Part shown: one piece after another, positions 1 to 7,264 of the stretch
Numbering within the stretch: the stretch's first letter is position 1
How the letters are laid out: every line of letters begins with the position of its first letter
Source: Bog-159 sp035308525
Lineage (GTDB): Bacteria; Acidobacteriota; Terriglobia; Bryobacterales; Bryobacteraceae
DNA length: 22,952 nucleotides
Direction of reading: 5' to 3'
Assembly: GCA_035308525.1 (NCBI GenBank)
Contig: DATGGM010000050.1
Location: 1-22,952, forward strand
Position numbers and translations under genes: made by a program
The notes under the pieces: generated by a model
Seen by the model: only the letters and a program-made list of their open reading frames with translations
Databases searched by the model: none
What the model was told of the DNA's origin: nothing

Positions 1-34
1 TATTATCACAAGTTTCGGGTCGGCAGCACTCCGG

Positions 35-1024
35 TCAGTTATACGCGTGAATCAGTTCCACGGTGACGCCCCCGATCGAATCCGTCGCCATATACCCGTA
101 ACGGCCCGAACCCTTCTTGCCGACATCGCCCCAGGCGCCCGATTGCACCACTGCGTATCCCATGGCTTTGTACCTGGCAATGGCTCCGTCGAGGTCGTCC
201 ACCGGCAGGCCCAGGTGATGAATGCCTTCACCGTGAACCTTCAGGAAATCGGCATAGCAGTTGGCCGGCTCCTGCGGCGGAACGATCCACTCAAAGGTCG
301 GCTGTGTGTACTTGTGCCAGCCGACTTCGAATGGCAATAAAAGGGGCATACCGTGGTAGCGAGAGTCTTCGCGCGGGCTGGCGTGAGCCACCGGCATGGC
401 CGGGAACCCGATCTGCTGCCAATAATCGGAAACCGGCTGGGCATCGCGGATCACGAACGCTATATGTGAGACCAGGACTGGTCCAGTGTGCGCCGCCGCC
501 GCGCCCGGCCAGTGGACCAGGCCGAGCACGTATTTGCCCCTTGGCTCGGTATCGAAGAACGTAAATGCGGCCGGGCCGCGATCCGTGTCCACCTGTAGGC
601 GCTGGAGCACTTGCACGCCTGCTCCGCCCATGCGCGCGACCTCCCTGGCCATGTCATCCTTGCTCGCCATCTCGTAAACGATGGAGAAGATACCGTCTCC
701 GTGCATCGATAAGAAGGCGTTGAAGGCACTTTCGCCCCCTTGCGGCTCCAGCATATCCACGGCCAGGCTTCCCAGGTGTCCCGAGGCCATGTGCGCGCGG
801 CCCGTGATAGGGCGGCCCCGATACTCCCCCTGGAACGGGATCTTGCCGAAGTCATGCACATCCGAAAGGCCGAGGCTCGACCATGCGTGCAACGGCCCAT
901 CAATGGTATCGACCAGCCAGACGACGTGGCCGATGCGTGTGTAGATGTCCGGCGGCGCGCCCGGTGCGCCCGGTGCGAACGACGCAACGGAAATCAAAAG
1001 AGCGGTCAGACGAGATGTTTTCAT
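35..1024 (-). CDS. Exported two-domain VOC (glyoxalase/dioxygenase-fold) protein
   Basis: A protein of 329 residues. An N-terminal hydrophobic stretch, ending near an APGAPGAP segment around residues 18-25, looks like a Sec signal peptide. Two VOC-fold repeats follow. The first starts near residue 31 (IGHVVWLVDT), the second near residue 187 (VSHIAFVIRD), and the last strand carries HHLGLPVDDLDGAIARYKAMG. VOC proteins usually bind a divalent metal through His/Glu residues of paired modules and act as lyases, isomerases or dioxygenases; which reaction applies here cannot be read. I chose the ATG at 1024 over the TTG one codon upstream because the ATG forms a TGATG overlap with the stop of the ABC ATPase gene. 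The two genes are therefore probably translationally coupled. It is not an obvious close paralogue of the other exported VOC protein at 16828. Confidence 0.8.
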   Translation of the reverse strand: MKTSRLTALLISVASFAPGAPGAPPDIYTRIGHVVWLVDTIDGPLHAWSSLGLSDVHDFGKIPFQGEYRGRPITGRAHMASGHLGSLAVDMLEPQGGESAFNAFLSMHGDGIFSIVYEMASKDDMAREVARMGGAGVQVLQRLQVDTDRGPAAFTFFDTEPRGKYVLGLVHWPGAAAAHTGPVLVSHIAFVIRDAQPVSDYWQQIGFPAMPVAHASPREDSRYHGMPLLLPFEVGWHKYTQPTFEWIVPPQEPANCYADFLKVHGEGIHHLGLPVDDLDGAIARYKAMGYAVVQSGAWGDVGKKGSGRYGYMATDSIGGVTVELIHAYN

Positions 1025-1851
1025 CAAGAAAAAGCGATTGTAGCGCCATGGCGGACGGCGGGCAGAGCGTCGATGAGGCGGCGGGTGTAAGGATGGGCGG
1101 GGTCCTTAAAGATTTGCTCCACGGGCGCGAACTCCACGATCTCGCCCTCGTGCAGAATGGCCACGCGGGCGCACAGCGACGCGATCGACAGCAAATCATG
1201 CGAGATATACAGAATGGCCATGCCGAGCTGCCGGTTGAGTCGCGCGAACAGGCTCAGAACTTCGGATTGGGTGAGCGCGTCGAGGGCACTGGTGGCCTCG
1301 TCGGCGATCAGCAGAGCGGGACCGTGCAGGATGGCCATGGCGATCAGGACACGCTGCGCCTGTCCCACGCTCAACTCGCCCGGGTAGCGCCGCAGGAACG
1401 GCTTGTCCACCACCAGGCTGACGGCCTCGAGCGCCTCCAGGATGGCCGTTTCGCGGCGGGCGCGGGGTCCGTGCGCATGAGCTTTCCAGGCCTCCTCCAG
1501 TTGCACTCCGATGCGCAGCGCGGGGTTGAGCGAGGATACCGGATTCTGCAGCACCAGCGCGATCTCACGACCGCGGATGCCGCGCATCTCGCGCTCCGTG
1601 CAACCCATCAGGTCGCGGCCGCGGAACCAGATGTGCCCGTGCACCGCGCCGTTCTTCAGATGCAGCAGCCGCATGATGGCCAGGGCGATGGTGCTCTTTC
1701 CCGATCCGCTCTGGCCCGCCAGGCCGACGATCTCACCTGGCCGGATTTCGAAGGCCACGTCGCGCAGGACGCCCGCCCGCGCGCCATAATCCGCGAAGAT
1801 GCTGACCGACAAGACGGGTGGACGGTTCTCCAGGCAGCCAACCAAGGTCAT
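1024..1851 (-). CDS. ABC transporter ATP-binding protein, oligopeptide/dipeptide (Opp/Dpp) class
   Basis: A cytoplasmic ATPase subunit of 275 residues that would energise a peptide- or nickel-type importer. All motifs are visible: Walker A GQSGSGKST (46-54), Q-loop Gln102, signature LSVGQ (160-164), Walker B LLIADE (180-185) followed by SALD, and switch His218 in ISHDL. The C-terminal DPAHPYTRRL (250-259) is the hallmark of the Opp/Dpp subclass. The signature departs from the usual LSGGQ or LSGGM. The ATG at 1851 has a purine-rich AAAGGGGAA just upstream. These importers normally have two ATPases and two permeases beside them; none are here. The only related part in the window is the family 5 solute-binding protein at 5614, on the opposite strand. 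The partner is therefore unknown. Confidence 0.87.
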   Translation of the reverse strand: MTLVGCLENRPPVLSVSIFADYGARAGVLRDVAFEIRPGEIVGLAGQSGSGKSTIALAIMRLLHLKNGAVHGHIWFRGRDLMGCTEREMRGIRGREIALVLQNPVSSLNPALRIGVQLEEAWKAHAHGPRARRETAILEALEAVSLVVDKPFLRRYPGELSVGQAQRVLIAMAILHGPALLIADEATSALDALTQSEVLSLFARLNRQLGMAILYISHDLLSIASLCARVAILHEGEIVEFAPVEQIFKDPAHPYTRRLIDALPAVRHGATIAFS

Positions 1852-2072
1852 TTCCCCTTTCAGGATGGCCGTCTCCCCCGCGCCCGCGCAAGTAATTTCG
1901 GGAAGTTATCGAAGGTTAACATCCGCCTAGTCACTATCGCGACTAAGTGCGTGGCGATTCGCGCCAATTGATATCACCCGGTTCATAACCCTCAAGTTAT
2001 CTTGGTACAGGAAGTACTTTGCTGCCGGAGTTTGTCATTGAATATAGGCCTTGTAGAGCGTATGTTACTCAT
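1852..2072. promoter_or_regulatory. Divergent intergenic region with two short palindromes
   Basis: This 221 bp spacer separates the minus-strand ABC ATPase from the plus-strand signalling operon and must hold the promoters of both. It contains two neighbouring dyads: TAGTCAC-TATC-GCGACTA at 1928-1945 (one mismatch between arms) and TGGCG-N4-CGCCA at 1952-1965. GTAC also occurs twice, nine bases apart, near 2005-2017. I could not assign a convincing -35/-10 pair or a sigma-54 -24/-12 element. Confidence 0.45.
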
Positions 2073-3179
2073 ATGGCGATGCCCGCAAAAGTCCATCCAC
2101 TAGGTGGCGCTAATGCCAGCCGATTTAACCTGCATCGGGCTATACCTCGCCATAACCAGGCGGACCTGGGACTGGATGCGCGGTACCCACAGGACTGTCT
2201 GAAAGTCGCGCAAGCCCGCGACGAAAGCCATGTCATCGCCGGCGCGGTGGTAAAGAGCTCGCGCATGAAAGCGGTGTTTCACCTGGTGGAGAGAATCGCG
2301 CGCACCAACGCCACCGTGCTGATCTCCGGCGAGAGCGGATCGGGAAAAGAGGTGGTCGCCAATGCGTTGCATAATTTTTCGCTGCGTTGCGAGCGCCCAT
2401 TGGTGGATATCAACTGCGGCGCTCTGCCGGACCATCTGATCGAAAGCGAGTTGTTCGGTTACGAAAAGGGCGCGTTTAGCGGCGCCGACGGACAGAAGGC
2501 CGGCATGTTCGAGCTGGCCAGCGGCGGCACGCTGTTCCTGGACGAGATCGGGGAGCTAGACGCCAAGATGCAGGTGAAGCTCCTGCGCGTGCTTGACGGC
2601 GTGCCCTATTACAGGCTGGGAGGCACCCGCAAAGTTGCGGTGGATGCGCGCATCGTGGCCGCTACCAACAAGAATCTGGAGCAGGCGGTGGAAGGCGGGA
2701 CCTTCCGCTCGGATCTATACCACAGGCTCAATCAGGTGAGCATCCAGGTGCCGCCCCTGCGCGAGCGCGTGGAGGATATCGCGCCGTTAGCCTATCACTT
2801 TCTGCATGAGGTAGATCCCCGCCTGGACCTGGGTGAGGACGCCCTGGCCGCGCTCGAAAACTACGGCTGGCCAGGGAACGTGCGGGAACTGCGCAATGTC
2901 ATCACCCGCGCCGCGGTGCTGGCCGAGAGTTGGGAGATCTCCGTAGTGGACTTGAATCTGAAGCCTTCCCCGCAGGTATCGGTGCCCAAAACCGAGCTGA
3001 AGCGCCAGTTGGGCGGCCTCGAGGAGCAGGTGATCCGGGAGGCGCTCGAAAAAGCCGAGGGAAGACAGGATCGGGCGGCGGCATTGCTCGGCATTTCCCG
3101 CCGCACTCTGCTGCGCAGGCTGAAGGAATACCGAACGCGCACTGACATGGCGGTGTATCCGCCTCAGCGATCGATATGA
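2073..3179 (+). CDS. Sigma-54-dependent transcriptional activator (AAA+ and Fis domains, no receiver)
   Basis: A bacterial enhancer-binding protein of 368 residues that remodels sigma-54 RNA polymerase by ATP hydrolysis. Residue numbers are from the ATG at 2073. The AAA+ domain has Walker A GESGSGKE (86-93), the sigma-54 contact loop GAFSGA (133-138, Ser in place of the usual Thr), Walker B LFLDEIGE (155-162) and an arginine-finger region FRSDLYHRL. A C-terminal Fis helix-turn-helix (AAALLGISRRTLLRRLKEY) binds DNA. Only about 60 residues precede the AAA+ domain and they match no receiver, GAF or PAS domain, so the regulatory input is unclear. The frame is also open from a TTG at 2019, but the ATG at 2073 is the better start. 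The stop overlaps the next ATG by 4 bp (ATGA). Confidence 0.88.
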   Translation: MAMPAKVHPLGGANASRFNLHRAIPRHNQADLGLDARYPQDCLKVAQARDESHVIAGAVVKSSRMKAVFHLVERIARTNATVLISGESGSGKEVVANALHNFSLRCERPLVDINCGALPDHLIESELFGYEKGAFSGADGQKAGMFELASGGTLFLDEIGELDAKMQVKLLRVLDGVPYYRLGGTRKVAVDARIVAATNKNLEQAVEGGTFRSDLYHRLNQVSIQVPPLRERVEDIAPLAYHFLHEVDPRLDLGEDALAALENYGWPGNVRELRNVITRAAVLAESWEISVVDLNLKPSPQVSVPKTELKRQLGGLEEQVIREALEKAEGRQDRAAALLGISRRTLLRRLKEYRTRTDMAVYPPQRSI

Positions 3180-5590
3180 ACGCCAAGGCGAAGATCTACG
3201 TTACGGCCGTCAGCCTGATAGGTCTGAGTTTCATCGGCATTAACTTATACCACTGGCATTCGGAGAACTTATATAGATTCTGCTTCTACCTTATCCTGGC
3301 GGCGCTGGCGGGCGGCCTGAAGGTAAATCTCCCGGGCATCCGCGGAACCATGTCGGTCTGTTTCCTGTTTGTGTTCGTCGGCATCGCGGATCTGACCGCT
3401 TCGGAAACCCTGATCATTGGCTGCGCGGGCACGCTGGTGCAGTGCTTTTGGAAGTCGAAGCAGCGCCCCAAACTATTTCAGGTGACCTTCAGCCTCGCTA
3501 ACACCGGCATCGCGGTGGTAGCGGCTTACTCACTGTACCGTTGGCCTGTTCTGCTGCGCTTTGAGCGGGTGGGCCCTCTGCTGCTGATCGCCACCGGCTT
3601 GGCTTACTACGCGCTGAACACGGTTCCCATTGCCGAGGCCATCTCGCTCTCCGAGGGGAAGCGCTTCAGCGAAACCTGGCATAGCTGTTACTTCTGGTCG
3701 TTCCCGTTCTACCTGGCGGGAGCATCTGTCGCCTGGATCATCAGTACCTTCACCAAGCAGATGCACTGGCAGGGTTCCATTGTGCTGCTGCCGGTGGTTT
3801 ATCTGATCTACCGTTCCTACCAGCTCTATCTGGCGCGCCTGGAGGGCGAGCGGCGGCACGTGGAATCCATCGCCGGGCTGCACATGCGCACCATCGAAGC
3901 CCTGGCGCTGGCCATCGAAGCCAAAGACAGCACCACGCACGAACATCTGCGGCGCGTGCGGGTCTACGCGGTGGAGATGGGAAAGCAACTGGGATTGTCC
4001 GGGCAGGAGCTGGAAGCCCTCAAGGCCGCCGCGCTGCTGCACGACATCGGCAAGCTGGCCGTCCCGGAGCATATCATCTCCAAACCGGGCCGGCTGACTC
4101 CGGAAGAGTTCGAGAAGATGAAGATTCATCCCGTGGTGGGCGCGGAGATTCTGGAGCGCGTGGCGTTTCCGTATCCGGTGGCGCCCATCGTGCGGGCCCA
4201 TCACGAGAAGTGGGACGGTTCCGGTTATCCCTACGGATTACGCGGCGAAGACATACCCATCGGTGCGCGCATTCTGTCGGCAGTCGATTGCCTGGATGCG
4301 CTGGCATCCAACCGCCAGTACCGGCGGGCGCTGGGGTTGGCGGAGGCCATGCAAGAAGTTGTGTCCATGGCCGGCAAGAACTTCGACCCGAAGGTGGTGC
4401 GGGTCCTCGAGCAACACTACCTGGACCTGGAGCAATTAGCGCTGTCGATGCCCGAGGCCGGCGCCCGGCTCTCCACCGACGTGCGCATCGAGAAGGGCCT
4501 GGAGCCGGCCGCCGGCTTCCAGGTTTCGGCGCCGCAGGCCGCCGCGGCAAACGAATACGACTTCCTATGCTCCATCGCCGCGGCCCGGCAGGAAGTGCAA
4601 TTGCTGTTCGAACTTGTGCAGGACCTGGGCAATTCCCTCAGCCTCGACGAAACCCTCTCGGTGGTCGCGGCGCGCCTGAAGAAGATCGTACCGTACGATG
4701 CCATCGCCATCTACGTGCGGCTTGACCGCAAGCTGGTCCCCCAGTATGTGAACGGCGAAGATTTCCGGCTGTTCTCCTCGCTGGAGATACCGGTGGGCGA
4801 AGGTCTTTCCGGTTGGGTGGCCGCCAACCGCAAACCCATCTTGAACGGCAATCCGTCCGTGGAACCGGCTTACCTGGCGAATCCGGAGAAGCATAGCAGT
4901 CTGAAGTCCGCGCTGGCAGTACCTCTAGAAGGTCTCAGTGGCACCATCGGAGTCATGACGCTCTACCGGGCGGAAAGTGACTCATTCTCTCGCGACCACC
5001 TCCGCATCCTGCTGGCCATCAGCAGCAAGGTGTCTTTGGCGGTAGAGAATGCCCTGATCTTCCGCCAGGTAGAAGACTCCGCCACCACCGACTATCTCTC
5101 CGGGTTGCCGAACGCGCGCTCCCTGTTTTTGCGCCTGGACAGTGAGGTGGCCCGCTGCAAGCGGAGTGGCGAGCCCCTGTGCGTGGTCGTCTGCGATCTG
5201 GATGGATTCAAACAGATCAACGACCGCTTCGGCCACCTGGAAGGCAACAAAGTGCTGCGTCTGGTAGCGGAAGCCCTGCGCAGCCGCTGCCGCGAGTACG
5301 ATTATGTGGCCCGTATGGGTGGCGACGAGTTCGTGCTGCTGCTGCCCGGGGGCGACCGGCATTCCATTCAGGGCCGCATTGCCGAGATCAAACAGATCGC
5401 CATCGGTATGCCTGCCGGAAACGGCGTCTCCATGAGCCTGGGCGAAGCGTACTATCCCGAAAACGGGTCGGACGCCGAGGAACTGCTTGCCGCGGCGGAC
5501 CGGCGCATGTACAAGGCGAAGCAGCTCCGCAAGAAATATCGCGCGGAGGTCTATCCGCAGTCGCCGATGGAGATCGCCGCCACCGCCTGA
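3176..5590 (+). CDS. Membrane HD-GYP / GAF / GGDEF cyclic-di-GMP protein
   Basis: A protein of 804 residues that combines a phosphodiesterase-type and a cyclase-type domain. Residues 1 to about 220 hold roughly six to seven hydrophobic segments. An HD-GYP domain follows: HD at 289-290 in LLHDIGKLAVPEHI, HHEKWDGSGYP at 342-352. This family hydrolyses cyclic-di-GMP. A GAF sensor module spans about 475-625. The C-terminal GGDEF domain (about 635-790) has an intact GGDEF motif at 715-719 and an RxxD inhibitory site (Arg706-Asp709) exactly five residues ahead of it. On sequence both activities could be functional, with product feedback on the cyclase. It overlaps the upstream sigma-54 activator by 4 bp and sits 23 bp before the solute-binding protein, which implies one transcript. 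Confidence 0.9.
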   Translation: MNAKAKIYVTAVSLIGLSFIGINLYHWHSENLYRFCFYLILAALAGGLKVNLPGIRGTMSVCFLFVFVGIADLTASETLIIGCAGTLVQCFWKSKQRPKLFQVTFSLANTGIAVVAAYSLYRWPVLLRFERVGPLLLIATGLAYYALNTVPIAEAISLSEGKRFSETWHSCYFWSFPFYLAGASVAWIISTFTKQMHWQGSIVLLPVVYLIYRSYQLYLARLEGERRHVESIAGLHMRTIEALALAIEAKDSTTHEHLRRVRVYAVEMGKQLGLSGQELEALKAAALLHDIGKLAVPEHIISKPGRLTPEEFEKMKIHPVVGAEILERVAFPYPVAPIVRAHHEKWDGSGYPYGLRGEDIPIGARILSAVDCLDALASNRQYRRALGLAEAMQEVVSMAGKNFDPKVVRVLEQHYLDLEQLALSMPEAGARLSTDVRIEKGLEPAAGFQVSAPQAAAANEYDFLCSIAAARQEVQLLFELVQDLGNSLSLDETLSVVAARLKKIVPYDAIAIYVRLDRKLVPQYVNGEDFRLFSSLEIPVGEGLSGWVAANRKPILNGNPSVEPAYLANPEKHSSLKSALAVPLEGLSGTIGVMTLYRAESDSFSRDHLRILLAISSKVSLAVENALIFRQVEDSATTDYLSGLPNARSLFLRLDSEVARCKRSGEPLCVVVCDLDGFKQINDRFGHLEGNKVLRLVAEALRSRCREYDYVARMGGDEFVLLLPGGDRHSIQGRIAEIKQIAIGMPAGNGVSMSLGEAYYPENGSDAEELLAAADRRMYKAKQLRKKYRAEVYPQSPMEIAATA

Positions 5591-5613
5591 GTACAGCCTT
5601 GCCACACCGCTAT

Positions 5614-7251
5614 ATGAAACTACCGCCGATCCTGTTGGCCTTGACTGTCCTGCTGCCGGCCGCGCACGGCCAGTACGGCGGCGAACTGCGCTTCTGTCTG
5701 CAGGGCGAGCCCAAGACATTCAATCCGCTGTTAGTCGAAGATGATCCCTCGGAAGTGATCCGGTATCTTACGGGCGGCGTGCTGATACGGGTAAACCGGT
5801 CCACGCAGGAGATCGAGCCCGAGTTGGCCGCCTCCTGGAAGTTAGACAAGAATGGGAAGCGGATCACGTTTCAGCTCCGGCCCGGGTTGAGTTTCTCGGA
5901 TGGAACTCCGTTTACAGCCGACGACGTGGCCGAGACCATGCGAATGGTGATGGATCCGAAGGTGCACGCGCCTGTGGGGGACGCGTTCCGCGCAGGGCCA
6001 GGTACGGCGGAGATCACGGTATTGGGTCCGGAGCGGGTCACCATCGCATTTCCGTTCGTGGTATCCGGCATGGAGCGCCTGTTTGACCAGGTGGCGATCA
6101 TGTCGTCGAAGTCCGCCAAGAAAGAAGGGGCGGTGCTGGGACCTTTTTACGTGACGAATTATCAGGCCGGTTCCGAGGTGCTCCTGAAGAAGAACCCGCA
6201 TTACTGGAAGCGCGACGCGCAGGGCCGCGGGCTGCCGTACCTGGACTCGATCCGCCTCCCGATCCAGCAGAACCGGACTATGGAGATGGTGCGATTCGAG
6301 CGGGGTGAATTGCATCTGATCAACAACGTGGCGGCCGATAACTTCGAAAAGCTGGCCGCCGGCAATCCTGCCGCGATTTCCGACGTGGGGCCCTCGCTCG
6401 AATCCGAGCTGCTGTGGTTCAATCAGGCGCCTGGCGCCCCGCTGCCCGAACCAAAGAGGGCCTGGTTCCGCTCCGCGGCATTTCGGCGGGCGATTCTGGC
6501 ATCCATCAATCGCGACGATCTGTGCCGGGTGGTTTATCATGGGCACGCCGTTCCGGCCGTGGGTCCGGTTTCTCCGGCAAACCGGCACTGGTATAACACC
6601 GGTCTTAAGCCGGTGCCGTTCGACCGGGAGACCGCGCTACGGATGTTGGCCCAGGATGGATTTCAGATGAAAGGCGGCGTCTTGCGCGACCGCCAGGGCA
6701 ACGTGGTGGAGTTCTCGGTTCTGACCAATGCCGGCAACTTATCCCGGGAGAAGATGGCGGCCATGATTCAACAGGACCTGGGCGCTATCGGGATCAAGCT
6801 TAACATCGTTACTTTGGACTTTGCGTCTCTCATCGAACGGCTCACCAAGACCTTCGCCTACGAGGCCTGCCTGCTGGGTACGGCGAATGTCGATCTCGAT
6901 CCCAATCTGCAGATGAATGTCTGGCTCAGCTCCGCCAGCAATCACCAGTGGAATCCGAATCAGAAGACGCCGGCGACTCCCTGGGAAGCGGAGATCGACC
7001 GCCTGATGCAGGCGCAAGCTGCGGAGCGCAACGATGCACAGCGCAAGCGATACTTCGACAGCGTGCAGCAGATCGCCTGGGATCAGATGCCGTTCCTGTA
7101 TCTTCTGAACAAAGATACGCTGATCGCGGTCTCACCAAATCTGCATAATGTGAAGGCCGCGCTGATCCGGCCCTATGCGTACTGGAACGTGGAGCGTCTT
7201 TCCCTTTCGACCCAGATCGCTATCACTCCGCCGCGGCAAGCCCGCTACTGA
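5614..7251 (+). CDS. ABC-type peptide/nickel solute-binding protein (family 5), exported
   Basis: An extracytoplasmic receptor of 545 residues, the usual size for the SBP_bac_5 (OppA/DppA) family. The N-terminus MKLPPILLALTVLLPAAHG is a typical Sec signal with a likely cut after AHG. There is no lipobox cysteine, so I expect a soluble periplasmic protein. Diagnostic family text follows: GGELRF near the mature start, EPKTFNPLL, ELAASWKLDKNGKRITFQLR and GLSFSDGTPFTADDV. The frame is open far upstream (from 5179) inside the previous gene, but the signal peptide fixes the start at 5614. It lies between a cyclic-di-GMP protein and a histidine kinase with spacers of 23 and 13 bp. No permease genes are nearby, which is odd for this family. 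The ligand may be a peptide, but family 5 also binds sugars, haem and nickel. Confidence 0.88.
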   Translation: MKLPPILLALTVLLPAAHGQYGGELRFCLQGEPKTFNPLLVEDDPSEVIRYLTGGVLIRVNRSTQEIEPELAASWKLDKNGKRITFQLRPGLSFSDGTPFTADDVAETMRMVMDPKVHAPVGDAFRAGPGTAEITVLGPERVTIAFPFVVSGMERLFDQVAIMSSKSAKKEGAVLGPFYVTNYQAGSEVLLKKNPHYWKRDAQGRGLPYLDSIRLPIQQNRTMEMVRFERGELHLINNVAADNFEKLAAGNPAAISDVGPSLESELLWFNQAPGAPLPEPKRAWFRSAAFRRAILASINRDDLCRVVYHGHAVPAVGPVSPANRHWYNTGLKPVPFDRETALRMLAQDGFQMKGGVLRDRQGNVVEFSVLTNAGNLSREKMAAMIQQDLGAIGIKLNIVTLDFASLIERLTKTFAYEACLLGTANVDLDPNLQMNVWLSSASNHQWNPNQKTPATPWEAEIDRLMQAQAAERNDAQRKRYFDSVQQIAWDQMPFLYLLNKDTLIAVSPNLHNVKAALIRPYAYWNVERLSLSTQIAITPPRQARY

Positions 7252-7264
7252 TACAATTTGCGGA

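Noticed and set aside
940..990. Tandem GCGCCCGGT repeats near the VOC signal peptide
   Set aside because: Only two short copies inside coding sequence, explained by the APGAPGAP segment of the protein.
883..1971. Long plus-strand reading frame of 362 codons over the ABC ATPase
   Set aside because: Composition is typical of the complement of a high-GC gene (rich in His, Gln, Arg), it crosses the intergenic region, and the opposite strand has every ABC ATPase motif.
2003..2024. Possible sigma-54 promoter (TTGGTACAGGAAGTACTTTGCT) before the activator gene
   Set aside because: GG and GC elements are 15 or 9 bases apart, not the required 10, so it does not fit a -24/-12 promoter.
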